Below, piece by piece: positions 5,867 to 10,549 of a stretch of DNA of 10,593 nucleotides. How positions within the stretch are numbered: the stretch's first letter is position 1; every line of letters starts with the position of its first letter. The translations under genes were made by a program, and so were the position numbers. Origin of the DNA: Baffinella frigidus (Eukaryota; Cryptophyceae; Cryptomonadales; Baffinellaceae); the NCBI GenBank assembly GCA_026770585.1, contig MU646671.1:133421-144013 (forward strand), given 5' to 3'. The notes under the pieces are model-generated. The model saw only the letters and a program-made list of their open reading frames with translations. It was not told the DNA's origin and ran no database searches.

Positions 5867-7556
5867 CATCTCTCTCTCACACACACACTCTCTCTCTATC
5901 GCTCTCTCTCTCCTCTTCTTTGTTTCACTCAAACCTGAGGCCGAGTGATCCAAACATCAGTCACCCGCTAACGTTTCGGGTGCAATTTTTTCAGATCACA
6001 TACGCTTTGGCACCGTGGACGGGGTTCCACACGGTGGGCTTCGAGGGTTTCGGGACCCCTAGATTTAGCGGTAACGTGACCAAATTTGCATTAGAAAATC
6101 TTTAAGGTTAACTGCACACAGAGAAAGTTGACTTTTGATGAAAGGTCCGTAGTCCACTGTGTGGTTGTGTAGTCCCGGCCAGCTGTCCACTTTCAGTCAG
6201 GTTGATTCTTCTCCTGTCCACTTTCAGTAGGGTTAATTCCTCGTTTGTAGAGCTGATTCCTCTTCTGTAAAGTTAATTCATCTTCTGTAAAGTCAATTAT
6301 TCTTTTGTAAAGTTAATTCCTTTTTCAGATCGGCATCGCCAAGCTCAAGAAAGAGGCTGATTCGCGGAAACTCGTCATCTCTGCCCAGGTCCACACGAGG
6401 CCACCCATGCGAACATAATAAATGTCTATTTTAAACGTATGTAGTAATTTTCATTGAAAATTGGTCACGTGGCGCCCGTTTTTCGGGCGCCACGTGACCA
6501 ATTGCTGAATTTTGGAGTGTTTCCCGGGCAATAATCCAATAATTGACTTGAGAATCTGTTCGCATAGATAGCCTCGTGTGGGTCCGTTTCGCTGACTATT
6601 CCTAACCACACAGCGGACTTCGAAGGGATTTTGAATAACCCATAAGCGAAAGACCTAGGACCCTACGGTAGGAAATCCGTAGGGACATAGGAGGGGGTCC
6701 TACGGATAAGGTAACGGAAAGGTGGCCCGATTTGGGCCGCAAATCCCTTCGAAGCCCGCTGTGTGGGTTGACAAGCTGGTTGTGTTGTGCAATTTTTTCG
6801 ACTTTGGAGCGGAGAAGAGCCTGGTCTCGCCACTTCGGTGAGCCCAAATAGACTGTTGATTTGGCGCAAGAAGGAGGCTGAGGCGCGGGAAATCATCATC
6901 TCTGCCGAGGTCTAAACCCTAAACCCTAAACCCTAAACCCTAAACCCTAAACCCTAAACCTCAAACCCTAAACCTAAACCCTAGACCCTAAACCCCAAAC
7001 CCTAAACCCTAAACCCTAAACCCTAAACCCTAAACCCTAAACCCAAAACCCCAAACCCGAACCCCTCAACCCGTTCGTCCCCTGCAGCATCGCCCCGCGC
7101 GGGAGTCTAGCTCTGCCTCAGTTGAGAACAGTCACTTGAGAACAGTCACCCGCTCAGTGTGCGCCCCAGGCTCCCCAGGTGACTGTTCTCAAGTTGACAT
7201 GCTGGGTGTGCGGTACAAATCTGTCAACTGTTGAGCGGAAAAGAGCCCGGGCTCACCATTTTGGTGCGCCCGAGTTGACTGAGACAGATCGTGAGGTCTG
7301 CGAGCTTAGGGTTCAGGGTTTAGGGGGGGAGCTTCGAGAGTTCACGGCAAGCAGGCATGTGCGCTCCTCGCGCTTGCAACAATAGTGTAGGGTGTAGGGT
7401 GCAGGGCGTAGGGTGTAGGGTATATGTTGTAGGGTTGTTTGAAATTGTACAGAACGCTGTGCGTGGTTCATGAGGGTCCGTGTTCTGCGGAGCCCTAGCC
7501 TCGGTGGGGGTGCATAGATGGCGGCCGTGTTGGTAGTAACAAAGGTCTCTCTCTCA

Positions 7557-7591
<35 letters not shown>

Positions 7592-10549
7592 CCTCCATCC
7601 CTCCCTCCCTCCCTCCCTCCCTCTCTCCTTCTCTCTCTCTCTCTCTCTCTCTCTCGCTCGCTCTCGCTCTCTCACTCACTCTCTCTCTCTCTCTCTCCCT
7701 CCCTCTCTCTCTCACACTCACTTTCTCCTTCTCTCTCTCTCTCTCTCTCGAAGGTGGCCGACCTCACGGACTACGACATGACAACCCCCGGCGGCTACGA
7801 CCTCATCGTGTCCATCTTCGCACACATGCCTTCGGTAACGCGAAATCTGATTCAATTCAACCAATCTGATCCAATTCAACGAATTTTGTGCTATATCAAG
7901 GGTAGAATGTGCTATATTAAGGGTAGAATATGCTATCTTAGCTTCGACGTAGCTTTACCACAGCGTGACACCCACCCGTAAGATCGCAAACGGTCACGGA
8001 CTACGACATGACACCCCCTGGCGGCTGGGACCTGATCGTGTCCATCTTCGCACACATGCCTGCGGTCCACCCCCACACGAAACCCCCCAGGCCAGGCTTA
8101 TCTCAAAAAACCCCTTTTGAAAGTCGTTTTCCTAAGTCAGTCAACTCCCCCACAAATCCGTCAACTTATTCTGTACTCTACGGATAAGTTGACGGATTTG
8201 TAGGGGAGTTGACTGTAGGGAAAGGACTTGTAAAAGGGGTTTTCTGAGATAAAGGCCGGTAGCGGGTTATTCGTTTGGCGGTGTTGTACCAGGGGAGTAT
8301 CAGAAAGCGGAAGCTCCTGGTACAAATGAGGGCAGGCCTCTATCGCACGGAGCCTGCGTGGCTGCGCCCCACCCCCCCAGTTTGACGGTTTGACCACTTT
8401 GAAATTCTGAGAAAACTCACTAAGTCCCGAATAAGCGCTACGTGGATTTGACCAGTTTGACCACCCCCCCCCTGGCCTGAAGAGCGACACCTCGATCCTT
8501 AGGATTCGTACACCCGAAACCCGAAAACCGAAATACCAAACACCAAACACCAAACCCTCAACCCTCAACCCCAAACCCTAAACCCTAAACCCCAAATCCC
8601 AAACACCAAACACCAAACACCAAACACCAAACACCAAACACCAAACACCAAACACCAAACACCAAACACCAAACCCCAAACCTTAAACCCTAAACCCTGA
8701 ACCCCAAACCCCAAACCCCAAACCCCTAAACCCTAAACCCTAAACCCTAAACCAGGACACGCGCAAGGGTGCCCACGCACGAGTAGCCGCCGCCCTTGCC
8801 CCAGGCACGCCCTACCTCCACTCGAGAATGCTGGAGGATCCTATTTACATGTGGGGGTTGTAAATATTTGTACGAGGATAACGTAACCAACCGCGCATGG
8901 GTGCCCACGCGCGAGTAGCCGCCGCCCTCGCCCCAGGCAACTCCCACCTCTCAGAGGAGACTGTCCTCCAAAGTTGATTTCATAGGTGAAATCATAGGAG
9001 AAATACCTATGGCATAGTTAAATTTACTTATGAATCCTAATTGAATCAATTCGCCCCGGAATATCCTGGGCGCGCGCGTAGCCGCCGCCCTCGCCCCAGG
9101 CAACTCCTACCTATGCCTCAGTCTCTTAATAAATTTTTGGATCACTCGGTCCACACAGCGGGCTACGAAGGGATTTTCGGGCAGGAAATGCCCGAGTTTC
9201 CGTTACCTTATCCGTAGGAGCCCTCACCCAAGGGAAGCTCTACCTCCACTCGAGAATGCTGGAGGATGCACGACCCACGTCCTAAGTTGACGGGGTTGTA
9301 CCACGAACCCAGAAAGTTGACTTAAGGATAGTCCGTGAACTCTACCTGCAGGCCACCCACACGAGAATGCTGGAGGGTCCTATTTACATGTGGGTGTTGT
9401 AAATATTTGTACCAGGATAACGTAACCAACCTCGCGCTTGGACTCATCTCGCCTAGTTACGTGACCAACCTCACGAAATTTACTACACAAATTCCCACGT
9501 GTAAAAGCAAATGGTTTTAAATAGGCCCCTCCAGCATTCTCGTGTGACTATGTCTCAGTCTATTGATGGAGGTTTGGATCACTCGGTATCAGGCGTGAGC
9601 GAAATAACGAAGAGACGCAAGAGAAATAAATAAAGAAGACGGATGCTGAACGTACTAGCTCCGTCTCAGTCTATCTGGCGTGGTCAGCGTTCATAGGCTA
9701 ACGGCCTGAAAATGGGGTAGTTAGGCCTACGGCATTGCCTAGGACCTCCTAGGACCTCCTACCGTAGGCCGAGACTTTTTGGTCCTAGGATCCCTCGGCC
9801 TACGGTAGGAGGTCCTAGGCAATGCCGTATGCCTAACTACCCCATTTTCAGGCCGTTACCCTATTAGCGTGTTTGGCGCCCTTGGCAACATCCATCGCCG
9901 TCTCACCTCATGGTTGAGGGTCCAGGGTGCATAGCTCTGCCTCGGTCTATTGGGTCTCACCAATGTGGTGGGCCCGGGCGCTTTCCCGCTCCGAAGTTGA
10001 TGGATGTGTACCACATGCCCAGCCTCGGGGCAAGTTGACTCTTTCGATGAAAGGTCCGTAGTCCACCGTATAGACTGCCAGACTATTCGCAAGTTGACAT
10101 GCTGATGGGGTTGCCCCCATCATGCCAACTCTGAGGGCGTGTGGTCGGTCGCTGGCGGACTCACAACCTCTCCGCGTTTCTGAATAGATTTAATTTCAGG
10201 TTTGGCTTGGCGTTTGAGGCATTTCGTACTTTTAGGGCTTTAAAATAGCTGGTGTGTACCATAAATATTTTAGATGGACAGTTCCCGAAATTAGATCTAT
10301 TCAGATCCGGGAAAAAAACGGGGCCTGTCGTACGTTTCGTTCACGGACTATCCATAAGTGGACACGCGCGGTCTGTGGTACAAACCCGTCAACCTTTGGG
10401 GGGAAGGCGGGCTCGTCTCAAGGCGCATGGACTTTTGGATCACTCATCTCCAGGCTCGAGAGTAACAAAAAAGAAAAAAAGAAAAAGAAGAATGAATGAC
10501 TCACAACCTGATGTTTGCAGGTGGCCGAATGTTCCTGGAGGCATACACC
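4014..10549 (+). CDS. Class I SAM-dependent methyltransferase, multi-exon, 3' end outside window
   Basis: Eight small exons splice in frame into 143 residues or slightly more. They give, in order: MEFWNSRYG (or MQMWDSRYG); AYGTAPNGFL (15-23 of the spliced protein, numbered from the 4231 start); motif I VLCLAEGEGRN (42-52); FAVTAVDFSE (61-70) with the acidic D67 that in this fold contacts the SAM ribose; VADLTDYD (91-98); DLIVSIFAHMP (106-116); ARVAAALAPGG (125-135); MFLEAYT (137-143). This is the order in the TehB-like / small bacterial-type SAM methyltransferases, usually about 190-210 residues, so some 50 C-terminal residues are missing at the window edge. The substrate is not readable; thiol, tellurite and small-molecule methylation are possibilities. 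Introns are 165 to 1716 bp and full of repeats. Junction phases are 2,0,0,0,0,0,1. A bacterial origin by transfer is plausible but unproven. Confidence 0.85.
4231..4250 (+). CDS. Methyltransferase exon 1, copy b (alternative first exon)
   Basis: It reads MEFWNSR and ends in CG before the donor GTGGAA, in the same phase as copy a. The homology to copy a starts at the ATG at 4223. However, 4 bases are missing between 4223 and 4231, so only the inner ATG (4231) is in frame. The word TGGAACTCGCGG is duplicated across the donor (4240-4263). Either copy could be spliced to exon 2 at 5065; sequence alone does not decide. Confidence 0.55.
4256..4714 (+). other. Intron 1 interior, no gene seen
   Basis: Ordinary mixed sequence without minisatellite. 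Open frames exist on both strands but none has a recognisable domain or signal, and all lie inside intron 1. The 31-base stretch just upstream at 4150-4180 recurs inverted in intron 5 (7148-7178). Confidence 0.5.
4715..4854. mobile_element. 140-bp foldback element in intron 1
   Basis: Near-perfect inverted arms begin TTATCCGGGGAAACC and run about 55 bases each with roughly three mismatches, around an AT-rich loop. Flanks read AGCAT on the left and GCACG on the right, which could be a GCA duplication offset by one T. It is MITE-like, with no coding capacity. Confidence 0.8.
5065..5116 (+). CDS. Methyltransferase exon 2
   Basis: After a run of C and CTAG| the exon completes the Arg codon and reads YGEDGWAYGTAPNGFLK, then donor AAG|GTCACC. 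The YGxxGxxYGTxPNxFL block is a hallmark of the N-terminus of this methyltransferase group. The poly-C run at 5047-5061 acts as the polypyrimidine tract. Confidence 0.85.
5117..5296 (+). repeat. Intron 2, almost entirely CCCCAAA/CCCGAAA minisatellite
   Basis: The 180-bp intron consists of AACCCGAAACCCCAAA-type units from a few bases after the donor to AAACAG at the acceptor. Units grade from CCCGAA(A/T) to a homogeneous CCCCAAA core and back to CCCGAAA. Confidence 0.9.
5297..5371 (+). CDS. Methyltransferase exon 3, SAM-binding motif I
   Basis: 25 codons, phase 0 on both sides: ERVDALCEQWGGAAG, then KKVLCLAEGE. Acceptor AAACAG|GAGAGG, donor GAG|GTAAAC. The end is the first half of the SAM-binding glycine-rich loop, completed by exon 4 (GRN). 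Confidence 0.85.
5372..5536 (+). repeat. Intron 3, CCCGAAA grading into telomere-like CCCTAAA
   Basis: Units are CCCGAAA at the left, CCCGAAG in the middle and CCCTAAA at the right, ending CCCTAG| which serves as acceptor. The whole 165-bp intron is the array, so both splice sites lie within or beside repeat units. Confidence 0.9.
5537..5599 (+). CDS. Methyltransferase exon 4
   Basis: 21 codons: GRNAFYLAEKG, then FAVTAVDFSE. Donor GAG|GTGATT. It holds the second half of motif I and the beta-2 strand ending in the SAM-ribose-binding Asp. Confidence 0.88.
5632..5920 (+). repeat. (TA)n, (GA)n and (CT)n microsatellites in intron 4
   Basis: TATATA (5632-5645), then about 150 bp of GA-rich sequence, a short unique gap (about 5800-5830), then about 90 bp of CT-rich sequence. 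GA followed by CT on one strand is an inverted arrangement able to fold back or form triplex DNA. RERERE/SLSLSL open frames across it are repeat products, not genes. Confidence 0.95.
5801..5825 (+). pseudogene. Remnant of exon 4 end plus donor
   Basis: CGAATTTTCCGAGGTGCGGCATT resembles the exon 4 junction CGATTTTTCTGAG|GTGATTCATT. It sits between the GA and CT microsatellites inside intron 4. The match is short, so chance is not excluded; its position and the same pattern in introns 5-7 support it. Confidence 0.4.
6027..6164 (-). mobile_element. 138-bp foldback element, family A, copy 2 (inverted)
   Basis: It is the reverse-orientation partner of 2192-2329, same length, with ends CCACACGGTGG and CCACTGTGTGG. 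TT flanks both ends (6025-6026 and 6165-6166), a possible 2-bp target duplication. It lies in intron 4. Confidence 0.75.
6196..6326 (+). repeat. Short tandem words before exon 5 acceptor
   Basis: CTGTCCACTTTCAGT occurs twice (about 6184 and 6215), followed by five variants of TTCTGTAAAGTTAATTC. The T-rich repeats lead straight into the acceptor TTCCTTTTTCAG|, so this array also supplies the polypyrimidine region. Confidence 0.7.
6329..6388 (+). CDS. Methyltransferase exon 5
   Basis: 20 codons: IGIAKLKKEAD, then SRKLVISAQ. A strong acceptor TTTTTCAG|ATCGGC; donor CAG|GTCCAC. It corresponds to the helix after the SAM-ribose Asp and the strand before VADL. The donor GT is at the same time the left flank of a foldback element at 6391-6581. 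Confidence 0.85.
6391..6581. mobile_element. 191-bp foldback element at the donor site of exon 5
   Basis: The ends CCACACGAGGCCACCCATGC and (inverse) CCACACGAGGCTATCTATGC match over about 25 bases. The centre is a perfect 19-bp palindrome arm pair (6460-6478 and 6484-6502, loop TTTTT) holding CACGTG in each arm. GT flanks both ends (6389-6390 and 6582-6583). The left GT is the splice donor of exon 5. Confidence 0.75.
6606..6766. mobile_element. 161-bp foldback element, family C, complete copy
   Basis: The ends CCACACAGCGGACTTCGAAG and (inverse) CCACACAGCGGGCTTCGAAG are followed by GGGATTT on both sides. The interior contains GACCTAGGACCCTACGG and its near-inverse. Partial copies lie at 2980 and 9151. 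It is within intron 5. Confidence 0.75.
6767..6855 (+). repeat. Dispersed repeat family B, copy 2
   Basis: GTTGACAAGCTGGTTGTGTT and later TTTGGAGCGGAGAAGAGCC, ending GTGAGCCCAAATAGACTG. It ends directly at the start of the exon 5 copy, so it may have removed that copy's acceptor. Confidence 0.6.
6859..6909 (+). pseudogene. Exon 5 copy in intron 5, frame preserved, acceptor lost
   Basis: It reads IWRKKEAEAREIIISAE without a stop and ends GAG|GTCTAA at the same place as exon 5. Relative to exon 5 it lacks three codons near the start, and changes are mostly conservative (D to E, KLV to EII, Q to E). The acceptor CAG is TTG here. An AG at 6869-6870 would still give an in-frame shorter exon. It could be a decayed or a rarely used alternative exon. 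Confidence 0.65.
6912..7065 (+). repeat. (CCCTAAA)n telomere-like array in intron 5
   Basis: About twenty CCCTAAA units with scattered variants (CTCAAA, CCCCAAA, CCTAGA) begin right after the donor-like junction of the exon 5 copy. The unit equals the plant-type telomere repeat. Its internal position, degeneracy and lack of a chromosome end make it an interstitial array. Confidence 0.95.
7122..7193. repeat. Hairpin CTTGAGAACAGTCACC with a loop matching intron 1
   Basis: Perfect 16-bp arms at 7135-7150 and 7178-7193, with an extra direct copy of TTGAGAACAGTCAC at 7122-7135. Bases 7148-7178, loop plus inner arm edges, are the exact reverse complement of 4150-4180. Confidence 0.75.
7192..7285 (+). 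repeat. Dispersed repeat family B, copy 3
   Basis: AGTTGACATGCTGGGTGTGC and later GAGCGGAAAAGAGCCCGGGC, ending with GCCCGAGTTGACTGAGAC. It lies inside intron 5 and starts at the right arm of the hairpin. Confidence 0.6.
7387..7434 (+). repeat. (TGTAGGG)n minisatellite
   Basis: Six to seven units of TGTAGGG/TGCAGGG/CGTAGGG. G-rich strand on top, opposite to the other intron arrays. It is the reverse complement of the CCCTACA array at 10545-10593. Confidence 0.9.
7551..7749 (+). repeat. 200-bp CT/CCCT microsatellite ending at exon 6 acceptor
   Basis: (CT)n with (CCCT)n and (CCAT)n interruptions. It ends in TCTCTCGAAG| at 7753, so the microsatellite is the polypyrimidine tract of exon 6. Confidence 0.95.
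7754..7834 (+). CDS. Methyltransferase exon 6
   Basis: 27 codons, phase 0: VADLTDYDMTTPGG, then YDLIVSIFAHMPS. Acceptor CGAAG|GTGGCC, donor TCG|GTAACG. It covers the acidic VADL strand end and the DLIVSIFxHMP strand-helix that lies near the substrate pocket in this family. Confidence 0.88.
7994..8064 (+). pseudogene. Exon 6 copy in intron 6
   Basis: 71 bases match exon 6 with about six differences and no stop in the homologous frame: TDYDMTPPGG, then WDLIVSIFAHMPA. Several changes are synonymous; Y to W, T to P and S to A are replacements. The first about 10 bases (GTGGCCGACC) and the acceptor are missing, and the nearest upstream AG (7981-7982) would give the wrong frame. The donor position reads GCG|GTCCAC. 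Confidence 0.75.
8098..8252. mobile_element. 155-bp foldback element in intron 6 with AGGC flanks
   Basis: The arms start TTATCTCAAAAAACCCC and, inverse, TTATCTCAGAAAACCCC. They extend about 70 bases with mismatches, through AGTCAACTCCCCNACAAATC, to near the centre. AGGC directly flanks both sides (8094-8097 and 8253-8256), a likely 4-bp target duplication. Confidence 0.8.
8273..8327. repeat. Short inverted repeat TTGTACCAGG / CCTGGTACAA
   Basis: TTGTACCAGGGGAG at 8284 and CTCCTGGTACAA ending at about 8324 can pair as a small hairpin. TGTACCAGG-type words also occur at 9409 and near 9298, so this belongs to the dispersed repeat vocabulary. Confidence 0.5.
8512..8755 (+). repeat. Mixed 7-bp minisatellite up to exon 7 acceptor
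   Basis: Successive blocks of CCCGAAA, CACCAAA, CCCTAAA, CACCAAA again and CCCTAAA, ending TAAACCAG| at 8755. The final degenerate unit CCAG is the acceptor of exon 7. Confidence 0.95.
8756..8804 (+). CDS. Methyltransferase exon 7, probable GC donor
   Basis: 16 codons plus one base: DTRKGAHARVAAALAP, then the G of a Gly codon. It joins HMPS from exon 6 and GGRMF of exon 8 to restore the ...ARVAAALAPGG... helix-turn typical of the family. Donor reads CCCCAG|GCACGC, i.e. GC instead of GT; no GT nearby would keep the family sequence. Phase 1 matches exon 8. Confidence 0.8.
8816..8890 (+). repeat. Partial family D element after exon 7
   Basis: CTCGAGAATGCTGGAGGATC(CTATTTACATGTGGG), then TTGTAAATATTTGTACNAGG and ATAACGTAACCAACC. 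This matches the left half of the complete element at 9357-9546. A further fragment (ACTCGAGAATGCTGGAGGAT) is at 9249-9268. Confidence 0.7.
8892..8936 (+). pseudogene. Exon 7 second copy in intron 7
   Basis: 45 bases without gaps, three differences from exon 7, of which two are synonymous in the homologous frame (K to M is the third). It reads through RVAAALAP and ends CCCCAG|GCAACT with the same GC donor type. The acceptor is gone; the nearest upstream AG does not give the right frame. Confidence 0.8.
9065..9099 (+). pseudogene. Exon 7 third copy in intron 7
   Basis: The sequence ends GCCGCCGCCCTCGCCCCAG|GCAACTCC, sharing the third-position C of copy 2 (CTC) and its downstream GCAACTCC. Copies 2 and 3 are therefore closer to each other than to exon 7. 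It lacks a few bases (GCCCAC region) and any acceptor. Confidence 0.75.
9151..9225 (+). mobile_element. Partial family C foldback element
   Basis: Begins CCACACAGCGGGCTACGAAG and includes the small hairpin CGGGCAGGAAATGCCCG, nearly identical to 2980-3040. The right end is missing. It is preceded by TTTGGATCACTCGG, a word also found at 9574, 10434 and inverted at 5940. Confidence 0.6.
9357..9546. mobile_element. 190-bp foldback element, family D, complete copy
   Basis: Terminal arms CCACACGAGAATGCTGGAGG and, inverse, TCACACGAGAATGCTGGAGG, each continued by GNCCTATTTA. Inner pairing of TTACATGTGGG with CCCACGTGTAA extends the foldback. No obvious target duplication. Two partial copies lie just upstream. 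Confidence 0.75.
9693..9864. mobile_element. 172-bp near-perfect foldback element in intron 7
   Basis: Arms ATAGGCTAACGGCCTGAAAA and following, inverse at 9864, pair for over 60 bases with about two mismatches. Inside, CTACCGTAGGCCGAG and its inverse form a second stem after a duplicated AGGACCTCCT. The high arm identity suggests a young insertion or an actively homogenised palindrome. Confidence 0.85.
9937..10072 (-). repeat. Family B copy (inverted) followed by a family A end
   Basis: 9937-10039 read on the minus strand follows the family B pattern (GTTGAYGGATG/TGTGGTACA and GGGTCTCACC words). 10031-10072 matches the right end of the family A element (GATGAAAGGTCCGTAGTCCA). No coding content. 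Confidence 0.55.
10073..10520 (+). other. Distal part of intron 7, no gene seen
   Basis: Contains a diverged family B copy (10356-10430) and an A/purine-rich run (10468-10495) shortly upstream of the exon 8 acceptor TGTTTGCAG|. A purine-rich tract at this place is unusual for a 3' splice site. No exon-like sequence was recognised. Confidence 0.5.
10521..10549 (+). CDS. Methyltransferase exon 8, partial
   Basis: Starts with GT that completes the Gly codon of exon 7 and reads GRMFLEAYT. PGGxxxLEAYT is the strand before the C-terminal part in TehB-like methyltransferases and is strongly diagnostic. Beyond ACC (10549) the frame enters a CACCCTA-type minisatellite, so the exon's end and donor cannot be placed. 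The remaining exon or exons lie outside the window. Confidence 0.8.

Noticed and set aside
5621-5953. Arg/Glu-rich and Ser/Leu-rich open frames
   Set aside because: Direct translations of GA/CT microsatellites, likewise at 7313-7781 and 2403-2588.
5985-6015. Possible further copy of the exon 5 acceptor (TTTTTTCAG|ATCACATACGC)
   Set aside because: Only the acceptor and a few bases resemble exon 5; GTGCAATTTTTTC also occurs in a family B repeat at 6783, so repeat origin is as likely.
6460-6502. Bacterial-type rho-independent terminator
   Set aside because: The 19-bp stem with a T loop has no U tail and is the centre of a foldback element in an intron of a eukaryotic gene.
6912-7065. Chromosome end (telomere)
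   Set aside because: CCCTAAA units are telomere-like, but they are internal, degenerate, in an intron, and flanked by gene sequence on both sides.
9335-9520. 61-residue + strand frame
   Set aside because: Almost entirely within the family D foldback element; no protein features.
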